Positions 51,131-59,344 of a DNA stretch of 64,000 nt are shown here, piece by piece. Both the position numbers and the translations under genes were made by a program. The stretch spans positions 46,687 to 110,686 of the forward strand of contig NZ_BIMA01000008.1 of the NCBI RefSeq assembly GCF_004000845.1, given 5' to 3'. This DNA is from Paenibacillus koleovorans NBRC 103111 (GTDB taxonomy: Bacteria; Bacillota; Bacilli; Paenibacillales; NBRC-103111). The notes below the pieces were generated by a model. That model was not told the DNA's origin and made no database searches. It saw only the letters and a program-made list of their open reading frames with translations. Every line of letters starts with the position of its first letter. Positions within the stretch are counted from its first letter, which is position 1.

Positions 51131-51172
51131 AAAATAAAAAACGCCCCGGACTCATTTCAAATGAGCGGGACG
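51131..51172 (-). terminator. Terminator of the dioxygenase gene
   Basis: On the minus strand CGTCCCGCTCATTT pairs with AAATGAG...GGGGCG and is followed by TTTTTTATTTT. Confidence 0.8.
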
Positions 51173-51245
51173 TGCTTCGTCGCTAGCTATAACAGCAAGT
51201 ATAAAGGATTAACCCAACACATGCTAGTATTTTCTACGAAAACCT

Positions 51246-52214
51246 TCAACCCATCTCCATCTTCCCCATATCGCCGCCCGGCATCGCCACCATCATGGAG
51301 CCGCCGTCCTCGTCGTTCTCCACAACCGGCGACAAAATAACCGGCGTGCCGAACTTGGGCGTTGCGAAGGGCAGATGCGTCCGGCCGCGCGCGAGGATGT
51401 GCCGCTCGTTCGAGCCAGACCAAGGCACCCAAGACCGCGCATTGCAGTAATGGGTAACGTAGGAGCGGCGGTAGCGGTCCGACGTGCGGTTCACATAGGA
51501 GCGATGCAGCAGATGCGAGTGGAAGAACAGCACATCGCCCGGCTCCAGCACCACTGGAACGGAGGATCCGTATTTGGCGGCGACCCCGGACAAGTTATTG
51601 ACCTCGTCGTCCATGTGGCTCGCGTTCTGAACAGTGAACAGGCCGTCGATGACTGTCTCGGTCGCATGCACGAAATGGCCGCGTGCCTCCGGTGGATAAA
51701 CCGGCTCGTGATGGGAGCCCGGCGCGACCCAGAGGCAGCCGTTCTCTTCATCGGCGCGGTCGAGCGCGATCCAGGCGCCGATCAGCGAATCCGGCTGCGT
51801 CTGGATGTAGAACGAGTCCTGATGCCAGCCTTGGCCGCCTTTGCCCGGCGGGTTGAAGAACATCATCGACTGCAGCGCCAGCACGTCGGGGCCGATCAGC
51901 GCCTCCAGCACGTCGAGCACGCGTGGGTGCAGCAGCCCCCACTCCGCAGTCGCATTCTCGTTATGCGGCTGGTGAAGCCGCGCGGAGGAGAGGCGCTCCG
52001 GCTTTTTGCCATCCTGCCACGAATGGTCGTGGTGCAGATGATCAAGACTTGTTTCCCGTCCGGAATAAATGTCGTCGGTCCAGGCCTGCAGCCGGCTCGT
52101 ATCGGCGGGGGAGAGCAGTCCTCTAACGATCAGAAACCCGTCTCTTCGATAAGATACATATTCGTCAATGGTTACGGTATATCGGTCCAATCCGGTAGAT
52201 GAAGTCACTTCCAT
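51246..52214 (-). CDS. Phytanoyl-CoA dioxygenase (PhyH) family, Fe(II)/2-oxoglutarate oxygenase
   Basis: The ATG at 52214 (AGGAG 12 bases upstream) gives 322 residues; a TTG at 52226 abuts the ribosome site. The double-stranded beta-helix fold has the facial triad in WHQDSFY (His131, Asp133) and HSHLLHRS (His237 likely the third ligand), with an Arg in RYRRSYV to bind 2-oxoglutarate. The C-terminal tail is unusually rich in Met, Gly and Asp. In this context it hydroxylates an unknown small molecule. It is the last of a LacI-AraC-PhyH set on the same strand, with gaps of 15 and 110 bases. Confidence 0.86.
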   Translation of the reverse strand: MEVTSSTGLDRYTVTIDEYVSYRRDGFLIVRGLLSPADTSRLQAWTDDIYSGRETSLDHLHHDHSWQDGKKPERLSSARLHQPHNENATAEWGLLHPRVLDVLEALIGPDVLALQSMMFFNPPGKGGQGWHQDSFYIQTQPDSLIGAWIALDRADEENGCLWVAPGSHHEPVYPPEARGHFVHATETVIDGLFTVQNASHMDDEVNNLSGVAAKYGSSVPVVLEPGDVLFFHSHLLHRSYVNRTSDRYRRSYVTHYCNARSWVPWSGSNERHILARGRTHLPFATPKFGTPVILSPVVENDEDGGSMMVAMPGGDMGKMEMG

Positions 52215-52324
52215 CGGGCATTCCAACTCCTTCGTGAAAATCGGATATTCTCCCTCTATTGTGCAGCATCACGCCGATACCCACAATGCACGCAGCCGGA
52301 AAAAAGATGGACGAATTTGATCTC

Positions 52325-53233
52325 TCAATCTGCCGGAAGATCGCGCAGCGCCACGAAATGATTGAGCGGGTAAAACCGCTCCCACTCGCCCGGCGGCGCT
52401 AGCTGGCGCATCCGGCTGTCGGCGAATTTGCGCCTGTACTCGACGGCGGTCATACCCATCAGGCGGCGAAACAGGCGGTGAAAATAATACTCGTCGGCAA
52501 AACCGAGGCCGCGGGCGATCTGCTTGACGCTGTCCGGGCTTTGCAGCAAATGCTGGGCCGCCAAGTCGATGCGGCGCTGCGAGATCCAAGCTTTCGGCGA
52601 ATGGCCGACATAACGCTGGAACGTGCGAGTGAAATGCTCGTGCGACCAGCCGGACAACTGAGCGAGCGCCTCCACGTCGATCGGACCGTCCGCGTGACGT
52701 TCAATATACTCGAGCGCAGCTGCGATCTGCGCGGGCATCTTCAACGCCGGCTCACCGCCGGGGCCGCCGCCGGTCGAGAGCTGCGCTTCCATCTCCTCGA
52801 GCACGGTCAACACCAGCGTCTCCGCGAAGGAATGCCAGCGTACTCCCCGGGTGTGGAACAAATAAAGCATTTGCTTCATCAGCACCGGGACGAGCGACTG
52901 CTCCTGGAGCCGAACGACCGGCGTGCCGACTGCAAGAGACGGATAACGCCGCTCGAACAGCCCGCCTGCAAAGTCGAAATGCAGAAACAGATGACGCGTG
53001 GGCAACTGCGTATCGAACCGATATGCATGCGGCTCACCCGGACGAGTCAGCAGCACGCAAGGCTGTCCGAGCGCATGTGGAATTTCCCCTAATGTATATA
53101 CAGTCTCGGAGCTCTTGGGGAAATAGACGAGCTCATAATCCGCCAGCCGCCTAACCTCTAGATGCTGCCCTGGCTTCACCGTTACATCGCCTGCGGAGTG
53201 GAAGTTCAATAAGATTTCGCGGTTGCTGCCCAC
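52325..53233 (-). CDS. AraC-family transcriptional regulator
   Basis: This 302-residue protein starts at GTG with GGGGGAAAG six bases upstream. It has an N-terminal cupin-like sensor (about 15-90) and a C-terminal double HTH (about 185-285; IDVEALAQLSGWSHEHFTRTFQ and ARGLGFADEYYFHRLFRRLMGMTAVEYRRK). It lies 15 bases after the LacI gene in the same direction and 110 bases before the PhyH gene, so it probably controls or responds to the PhyH/FAD-oxidoreductase locus. Confidence 0.9.
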   Translation of the reverse strand: MGSNREILLNFHSAGDVTVKPGQHLEVRRLADYELVYFPKSSETVYTLGEIPHALGQPCVLLTRPGEPHAYRFDTQLPTRHLFLHFDFAGGLFERRYPSLAVGTPVVRLQEQSLVPVLMKQMLYLFHTRGVRWHSFAETLVLTVLEEMEAQLSTGGGPGGEPALKMPAQIAAALEYIERHADGPIDVEALAQLSGWSHEHFTRTFQRYVGHSPKAWISQRRIDLAAQHLLQSPDSVKQIARGLGFADEYYFHRLFRRLMGMTAVEYRRKFADSRMRQLAPPGEWERFYPLNHFVALRDLPAD

Positions 53234-53248
53234 AGCTAACTTTCCCCC

Positions 53249-54289
53249 TTAATGGACCAAACCTCGAGTCGTTTCTCCTATATAAAAGTCGCCTTGAATG
53301 CGAGTATGCTCGAAAGGCAGCGTAGGATTGGCAAGCCGCCAAAGCATACGGTCGGCCGCCCGATAGCCGGTCTCGCGGATCGACAGCAGCGGTCTCGTTA
53401 GCAGAGGCAGTCCACCCGGCTGCTCGTTCGGCATGCCGACGAAGGACACGTCCTTCGGGACGCGAAGCCCAAGCGAGCCAAGCAGTCGAAACACCGGCTC
53501 CACCTCGTTGCTGATCCCGCATAAAATCGCCGTCGGCCGATTCGCCCGAATAAGCCCGTTCAGCTCATCCAGCCATAAGCCGCCCGTCTCGCGTCGGGAG
53601 ATCGAATGCCCCTGCGTATCGACTGCGATGCCGAATTCCCGCATCGCTTGCTGGAACGCTTGCCAACGCAAAATAAAGCCGCGTTGCCCGTAAGTGTCGC
53701 CTGTATATAAAATTCGCCGATGGCCGATGCCATATAAATAAGCTACAGCTTGATACGTCGCTTCATAGATATCCCAGATCACGCTATCCACCCGGCTGCC
53801 AGCCGGCGGAAAGTTAAGCAAGATTTTGGGTGTGTCCAGCTGCAAAATCGGTGCTTCCCAAGCTCGGGGCACGATGCTCGGAGCAAGGAACAACCCGTCG
53901 GCGTAAGCCATCCCGCTTGATTCCACCCACCGTGGGATCGCTGGCAAACCGACATCTTTGGGTAACCGGCACAATTCGATCCGGTGGCCGAACGAGGCGA
54001 ACCGCTCGTGAAGCCCTTCCAGCATGAGCTTGTTATAGCTGACCGACTCCTCGGTCTGCACGAGCAGGAACCGCTTCCGCTCATGCGGATAAGGCGGGAT
54101 GAGCTCCGCTTTTAGGCTGCGAATTTGCTCCATCGAGAAGTAACCGAGCTTCTCAGCTGTCGCCAGAATCAGCTTGCGGGTCGACTCCGCCATGCCGGGT
54201 TTGCCTTTCAACGCCTTGGACACGGTCTGGACGGAGACGCCGAGCTCGCGGGCGATGGTCACTTGCGTCACCGTTTTTTTGATGGGCAT
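53249..54289 (-). CDS. LacI-family transcriptional regulator
   Basis: This 346-residue protein has an N-terminal HTH (TQVTIARELGVSVQTVSKALKGKPGM, about 5-30) and a sugar-binding-protein-like effector domain (about 60-340; ILYTGDTYGQRGFI and TAILCGISNEVEPVFRLLGSLGLRVPKDVSFVG). The N-terminal segment between 50 and 70 lacks the usual hinge residues but keeps the fold. The ATG has GGAGGTGA upstream. It is divergent from the FAD oxidoreductase at 54422, with an 18-base palindrome between, and is thus probably its repressor. Confidence 0.88.
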   Translation of the reverse strand: MPIKKTVTQVTIARELGVSVQTVSKALKGKPGMAESTRKLILATAEKLGYFSMEQIRSLKAELIPPYPHERKRFLLVQTEESVSYNKLMLEGLHERFASFGHRIELCRLPKDVGLPAIPRWVESSGMAYADGLFLAPSIVPRAWEAPILQLDTPKILLNFPPAGSRVDSVIWDIYEATYQAVAYLYGIGHRRILYTGDTYGQRGFILRWQAFQQAMREFGIAVDTQGHSISRRETGGLWLDELNGLIRANRPTAILCGISNEVEPVFRLLGSLGLRVPKDVSFVGMPNEQPGGLPLLTRPLLSIRETGYRAADRMLWRLANPTLPFEHTRIQGDFYIGETTRGLVH

Positions 54290-54330
54290 TGTCCAGAATC
54301 ACCTCCCCGTCCATCGTACCACGAATTCGT

Positions 54331-54348
54331 TTTTAGCTTAAACTAAAA
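54331..54348. promoter_or_regulatory. LacI-type operator palindrome
   Basis: TTTTAG-C-TTAA-A-CTAAAA is a near-perfect 18-bp palindrome in the 132-base spacer between the LacI gene and the FAD oxidoreductase. A TATAAT (54377-54382) downstream is a plausible -10 of the oxidoreductase promoter. Confidence 0.5.
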
Positions 54349-54421
54349 TTAAACTAGCTCCCTCAACTACGCGCTCTATAATGAAGAGTAAATTCGCATT
54401 AGCTAGCAGGGAGGACTTCTA

Positions 54422-55855
54422 ATGAAAACAATAAGCGTAACAACAGAGCTGCCGGTTCGTTACACCGCCGATGTGGTCGTGCTGGGCGGCGGAGCTTCCG
54501 GCATCGCAGCAGCCATCGCAGCAGCACGCAATGGAGCGGATACGCTTCTGATCGAGCAACGAGGTTACATGGGCGGTATGGGTACAGCCGCCCTCGTGCC
54601 GGCATTCTGCCCGTACACAGACGGCGAGAAACCGGTTATTCGCGGCATCGGGCTGGAGCTGCTGGAGAAGATGAAGCAAGCAGCGGGAGAAGCTTACATG
54701 AGCCAGTACAAAGACTTGCTCGATTGGGTGCCGATCGACGTCGAGACGCTGAAGCTCGTGTATGACCGCGAAGTCGCGTCGAGCGGGGCGCGAATTTTGT
54801 TCCATACCGTCGCGGACCACGTGCTGATGGACGGGGACCGCATCGGCGGCCTCGTCGTCACGAACAAATCCGGCCGATCCATCGTGCAGGCGAGGCTCTA
54901 CATCGATGCCTCCGGCGATGCGGACTTGGCGGCGCTGGCCGGCGTGCCGTTCCTCGTAGGCGGTGAACAAGGCGAGCTGCAGCCGGGGACAATGTGCTAT
55001 CTCGTCAGCGGCGCAGATCGCGCCAAGTTCAAGCAATTTCTGCAGGAAACCGGCCAGGGAGGCCAGCTCGACAAGTCGGTAATCGAAGCTCAGGAGAACG
55101 GCGATTTGCCGGAGGGTCGCAAACGCGTATCGGGCATCTCGTGGGTATCGGATACGGTGGCCGGCTTCAACTTCGGGCATGTGTTCGGCATTGACGGCAC
55201 GAATGCGGAAGATTTGACCCGCGCGGCGATCGAAGGAAGGCAATTGATTCAGACCCAGCTTCGCTTCCTGCGCAAATACATCGGAGGCTTCGAGAACGCG
55301 CATCTCGTCCATACCGGCGACCAGATCGGCATTCGGGAAACGCGCCGGATCGCCGGCGACTACACGCTCGTCGTCGAGGATTTCCTGACTATGCGCTCAT
55401 TTGAAGACGATATCGCCCGCAATTCGTATTTCATCGATATCCATCTGGCCAATGCGGACAGCAAGATGGTCATCAAACATTTGCCGAAGGGCGAGTCGCA
55501 CGGCGTGCCTTATCGCTGCATGCTGCCGCAAGGCGTCAGCAATCTGATCGTCGCGGGCCGTTCGGTCTCTTCGGACCGGCCGGTGCAAGGCTCGCTGCGG
55601 GTGATGCCGAACTGCTTCGCCATGGGACAGGCGGCAGGTACCGCGGCAGCGATGCTCAGCTCGGCCGACGGCCAGCCTGGATTCCGCGACGTGTCGGTGC
55701 CGCTGCTTCAGCGCAAGCTGATCGAACAAGGCGCTTACCTGGGCGTTCGTCCCGGCCAAGCCGAAGCAGCCGTAGCCGTGCTTGCCGGCGGCATTCAATT
55801 CGACGACGAGACGCATCCGGACCCGGAAGAGGAAGAAAAGCTGCTGGGCACTTAG
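54422..55855 (+). CDS. FAD-dependent oxidoreductase (FAD_oxidored family)
   Basis: This 477-residue protein has VVVLGGGASGIAAAIAAARNG (FAD-binding GXGXXG region, about 16-36), a C-terminal LIVAGRSVSSDRPVQGSLR motif that closes the FAD site, and a second FAD contact YIDASGDADLAALAG. It is a single-domain relative of the N-terminal part of the protein at 21076-23340. The ATG has GGGAGG seven bases upstream. The substrate is unknown; its LacI and AraC neighbours and the PhyH gene suggest a small sugar or plant metabolite. A strong terminator follows. Confidence 0.87.
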   Translation: MKTISVTTELPVRYTADVVVLGGGASGIAAAIAAARNGADTLLIEQRGYMGGMGTAALVPAFCPYTDGEKPVIRGIGLELLEKMKQAAGEAYMSQYKDLLDWVPIDVETLKLVYDREVASSGARILFHTVADHVLMDGDRIGGLVVTNKSGRSIVQARLYIDASGDADLAALAGVPFLVGGEQGELQPGTMCYLVSGADRAKFKQFLQETGQGGQLDKSVIEAQENGDLPEGRKRVSGISWVSDTVAGFNFGHVFGIDGTNAEDLTRAAIEGRQLIQTQLRFLRKYIGGFENAHLVHTGDQIGIRETRRIAGDYTLVVEDFLTMRSFEDDIARNSYFIDIHLANADSKMVIKHLPKGESHGVPYRCMLPQGVSNLIVAGRSVSSDRPVQGSLRVMPNCFAMGQAAGTAAAMLSSADGQPGFRDVSVPLLQRKLIEQGAYLGVRPGQAEAAVAVLAGGIQFDDETHPDPEEEEKLLGT

Positions 55856-55871
55856 CGCGCAAACAAAAAGG

Positions 55872-55917
55872 GGGCTGTACCTCGTCATGCGAGCATGACA
55901 GCGGTACAGCCCTTCTT
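55872..55917. terminator. Bidirectional terminator
   Basis: GGGCTGTACC-tc-GTCATG pairs with CATGAC-agc-GGTACAGCCC, with T runs on both flanks, between two convergent genes. Confidence 0.85.
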
Positions 55918-55942
55918 CATTGGAGCGGGGATGGGTAAGCGT

Positions 55943-56230
55943 TTACATCTTTTTCTTCATATCCATCAGGTACTTAAGCGCTACCCCGACAATGCCGACA
56001 TAATATCCCACTTTGATCAGCCAGTCGGTGTGGTCCAGAGACATCATGTTGGAAAGGAGGAACAGCGGCAAGATGTAGAACAGCATGTCTTGCAGGTAGC
56101 CCAAGATCAAGGTGTGGGAGAACGTGTTCGTCTTGAAGGACTTGTAGAGACCGAGCAGGAAATCCAGGCCCATCAGTCCAAGAACAAGCCACATTCCGTA
56201 GAGCATCCAGTCCGTAAGCTCAAAGGTCAT
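55943..56230 (-). CDS. Small hydrophobic membrane protein, unknown
   Basis: This 95-residue protein has three hydrophobic segments (about 8-28, 48-62, 72-88) and a basic end (MDMKKKM). The ATG has a very strong ribosome site (GGGAGGTGA, six bases), which supports it being translated. It resembles holins or other small three-helix membrane proteins in layout, but I cannot assign a family. It is not in an operon. Confidence 0.75.
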   Translation of the reverse strand: MTFELTDWMLYGMWLVLGLMGLDFLLGLYKSFKTNTFSHTLILGYLQDMLFYILPLFLLSNMMSLDHTDWLIKVGYYVGIVGVALKYLMDMKKKM

Positions 56231-56410
56231 TTTAGTTCACCTCCCGGATGAATACTTCCTTCCGTACTTCATACTATGTAGCGGGGTGCGAACTTGCTCT
56301 AGTTGCTTGCTCTATTTTCCGAATTTACTGATAATTTTGGAACGAATCGGGGCAACGCACCAATCTGGCCGTCCGCCCATACTCTGTAGGGGAAAGCGAC
56401 TAGATGGGAT

Positions 56411-58264
56411 GTGTGCAGCATGTGGGGGAATGGAACGAACGGAATTTGGGTTTCTCCGGGTTATTGGGTCGTACCGGCCGCATCGGAAAGGGAAACCAGC
56501 CGGAACGGATGGCGGACGCCGGGTGAAGGAAACGGACATAATTTGCGGGCGGTGAAGCTGTATCCGATGGCGGTCATGACGACGTCCGGGACGAAATGGG
56601 GCTACATGAACGATCGCGGAGCGGTGTTCATCCAGCCTCACTTCGACAGTGCCGCCGATTTTCAGAGCAATGGGCTGGCGGTCGTGCAGGTCGGAGACTT
56701 GTATGGGCTGCTCAAGCCGAACGGCGAGTTCGCTGTGAAGCCGCAATTCGGATTCATCAACGATTTTCATGAAGGCCGGGCAGTCGCATACGTGGATCAG
56801 GGCAGCGTCGTCATCGACGAGCAAGGCCATATTCTGACGTCGCAAACGTATACGTACATCGGCACTTACAGCGACGGATTGGCGCTCTTCTCCAAAACGG
56901 ACAATCAAAGCAACTATTTGTACGGCTACTTGGATTTGAAGGGGCAGGAGGCGATCCCGGCTCAATATAAGAGCGGGACCGACTTCAAGAAAGGGAAAGC
57001 CGTCGTCCAGGTGAACGATCGCGAGCATGCCTTGATCGGGCATGACGGCAAGCGGCTCGCCACATACCCTTATCCGCGTGTCGGGGAGCTCAGCGAAGGG
57101 CTGCTCGCCTATCAGGCGGAGCCGAACGGCAAGATGGGGTACATCGACGAGCAGGGACGCCAGGTCATTGCTCCCCAATTTACGTACGCCGAAGCGTTTA
57201 AGGATGGCCGTGCCGTTGTGAACATGGCGCCGGACTATAACAACGAATATGGGCTGATCGATCGGACCGGCAAATGGATCATGAAGCCGCTCTACAACAG
57301 CATCGAGCTGCTGGGTGAACAACGCGCTTCGATCGGCGAGGCGATCGATCCCGAGCAGCCTTACATTGGCTCCAAGTACGCGCTAGCCGATGCGAAAAAC
57401 GGGCCGCTGCTCACGGGGTTCCAGTATGCCAGTATCGGTCCGTTCGAGAAAGGACTGGCGTCGGCGAGCGACGGCAAACTCACCTTTTTCCTGACACGGG
57501 ACGGCCATCTGGCTCCTCATTCGCCCAAGGTAAGCGGTAACGGGACGCTGAACTGGGTCGGGTCGCTGATCAAAGCGAATGTCGACCAACGCCTGTCCTA
57601 CTACGACCGCTGGGGCAAGCTCATTTGGAGGCAAACGGCGAATGTGGCTTTGACGCCGCCGCTTAAAGTAAAGGAAGGGAAGTATCGGCCGAACAAGGAC
57701 TATTTCGTCTACTATCCGCAATTCGCGGGCATGAGAAACATTCGGGCGCAGCAAGCGGTGAATCGGAAGCTCAAGATGATGTCCCAAGTGAAGCCGGTGC
57801 CGGCAAACACGCAGCTGGATTATAGCTATTCCGGAGATTATTCCGTGGCATTCTACAAGGATTTGCTGCTCGTCCTGGAGTTGACCGGCTATAATTATCC
57901 GTTCGGGGCGGCCCATGGCTCGCCTAGCAAGGTGTATGCGCATGTCAACACGAAGACCGGCCAGTTTTATCAATTGAAGGATCTTTTCAAGCCGGATAGC
58001 AACTATGCAGAAGTGCTTGGTCGAATCGTCGGCGAGCAGATCAAGAACGATCCCCAGTACGATTATGTGTTTCCGGACAGCTACAAGGGCATTAGTCCCG
58101 ACCAGCCGTTTTATGTGACGGAGCATGCGCTTCACCTGTATTTCAATCCTTACGATATCGGTCCGTATGCGGTCGGCTTCCCGACTTTCCGGATTCCATA
58201 TACAGAGATTGAGACCATTTTGAATAAGCAAGGATCGTTCTGGAAGTCGTTTCATCAAAGTTGA
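56411..58264 (+). CDS. WG-repeat protein with C-terminal DUF3298/RsiV-like domain
   Basis: This protein of about 617 residues (from GTG at 56411; the start is uncertain because no strong ribosome site is present) has seven or more WG repeats of about 45 residues (KWGYMNDRGAVFIQPHFDSA, YGLLKPNGEFAVKPQFGFI, KMGYIDEQGRQVIAPQFTYA, EYGLIDRTGKWIMKPLYNS) over residues 55-400. From about 420 it ends in a DUF4163/DUF3298 region (VFYPQFAGM...EHALHLYFNPYDIGPYAVGF) as in RsiV-type proteins. WG repeats form a beta-propeller-like binding surface. No signal peptide is seen with this start, which is odd for a DUF3298 protein and may mean a wrong start. It has its own terminator. Confidence 0.8.
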   Translation: MCSMWGNGTNGIWVSPGYWVVPAASERETSRNGWRTPGEGNGHNLRAVKLYPMAVMTTSGTKWGYMNDRGAVFIQPHFDSAADFQSNGLAVVQVGDLYGLLKPNGEFAVKPQFGFINDFHEGRAVAYVDQGSVVIDEQGHILTSQTYTYIGTYSDGLALFSKTDNQSNYLYGYLDLKGQEAIPAQYKSGTDFKKGKAVVQVNDREHALIGHDGKRLATYPYPRVGELSEGLLAYQAEPNGKMGYIDEQGRQVIAPQFTYAEAFKDGRAVVNMAPDYNNEYGLIDRTGKWIMKPLYNSIELLGEQRASIGEAIDPEQPYIGSKYALADAKNGPLLTGFQYASIGPFEKGLASASDGKLTFFLTRDGHLAPHSPKVSGNGTLNWVGSLIKANVDQRLSYYDRWGKLIWRQTANVALTPPLKVKEGKYRPNKDYFVYYPQFAGMRNIRAQQAVNRKLKMMSQVKPVPANTQLDYSYSGDYSVAFYKDLLLVLELTGYNYPFGAAHGSPSKVYAHVNTKTGQFYQLKDLFKPDSNYAEVLGRIVGEQIKNDPQYDYVFPDSYKGISPDQPFYVTEHALHLYFNPYDIGPYAVGFPTFRIPYTEIETILNKQGSFWKSFHQS

Positions 58265-58277
58265 TTGGCGAGCATGG

Positions 58278-58308
58278 ACCTCTGGAGCCCTATCCTCCAG
58301 AGGTTTTT
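58278..58308 (+). terminator. Rho-independent terminator
   Basis: ACCTCTGGAG pairs perfectly with CTCCAGAGGT and is followed by TTTTT. Confidence 0.9.
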
Positions 58309-58417
58309 CATTAAGAAATATTTAAGAATCGTGCTAGCCCAATCTTAAGATTTGCCCCGTACAATCTTAGGTAGTTGAGAGCAACAAGCTAATTATGAAG
58401 GATTGAGGAGAGATTCG

Positions 58418-59344
58418 ATGGCGACAGTGCTAGCGGTCAGAGGCGTCACGAAACGAATCGGCGGTCGGACGATCGTCGACAACATTTCGTTCGACGTGCA
58501 GGAAGGAGAAATATTCGGGCTGCTCGGGCCGAACGGCGCCGGCAAGACGACGACGATCCGCATGATTGTCGGCCTCGCCAAGCCGTCCGAAGGGTCGATC
58601 GCCGTCTGCGGGCACGATGTGCATACCGATCACCGTAACGCGATGCGTCAGATCGGCACGATTGTAGAAAACCCGGAGCTGTACCCTTACTTGAGCGGGC
58701 TTGAAAATTTGCGCCAATTCGCCCGGCTGTCCGGTCCGGTCGATGCGGCGAAGATCGACAGCATCGTCAAGCTCGTCGGCCTCGAGGAGCGGATTCGCGA
58801 CAAGGTGCGCCGCTATTCGCTCGGGATGCGGCAGCGGCTCGGCGTAGCGCAGGCGCTGCTGAGCGATCCGAAGCTGCTCATTCTGGACGAGCCTACGAAC
58901 GGGCTGGATCCGGCGGGCATCCGCGAATTCCGCGAGCTGCTCCAGTCGCTGGCGAGACAAGGCATCAGCATCCTGATCTCCAGCCATCTGCTGAGCGAGA
59001 TTGAGCTGGTGTGTACGCGCGTCGGCGTCATTCACCGAGGCAAATGGATCACAACGGCTTCGGTCTCCGCCATGAAGGAAGAGGCGGCCGGCACGGACTC
59101 CGTGCTGATCCACGTCTCGAGCGCGGAAGCTGCCATTGCCGCACTCATCGCCGCCGGCGCCAAGGGATTGAAGTTTCACGAGGTGTCGGCGACGACAATC
59201 GCCGTGGACGGGATCGGCCATTCTCTCAATCCGGTTCTGCGGCCGCTGCTCGACGAGGGGATCGCCATCATGCGGATCGAAGAGCGCCGCTCGAATTTGG
59301 AAGACATTTTCTTAGAGATTACAGGAGGAGCGCTCCATGGCTGA
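58418..59344 (+). CDS. ABC exporter ATPase (BcrA-type)
   Basis: The ATG at 58418 with GAGGAG seven bases upstream is preferred over TTG at 58403; it gives 308 residues. Walker A GPNGAGKTTT, signature YSLGMRQRLGVAQALL and Walker B LLILDEPTNGLDPAG are all intact, with switch His in ISSHLLSEIE. The order and C-terminal domain (AAIAALIAAGAKGL...) match BcrA/CcmA-type ATPases of antibiotic or lantibiotic efflux. It overlaps the permease gene by 8 bases. Confidence 0.92.
   Translation: MATVLAVRGVTKRIGGRTIVDNISFDVQEGEIFGLLGPNGAGKTTTIRMIVGLAKPSEGSIAVCGHDVHTDHRNAMRQIGTIVENPELYPYLSGLENLRQFARLSGPVDAAKIDSIVKLVGLEERIRDKVRRYSLGMRQRLGVAQALLSDPKLLILDEPTNGLDPAGIREFRELLQSLARQGISILISSHLLSEIELVCTRVGVIHRGKWITTASVSAMKEEAAGTDSVLIHVSSAEAAIAALIAAGAKGLKFHEVSATTIAVDGIGHSLNPVLRPLLDEGIAIMRIEERRSNLEDIFLEITGGALHG

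Noticed and set aside
55934..55947. cre-like sequence GGTAAGCGTTTACA
   Set aside because: It matches 13 of 14 positions but overlaps the stop codon of the small membrane protein and lies 3' to two genes, where a promoter role is unlikely.
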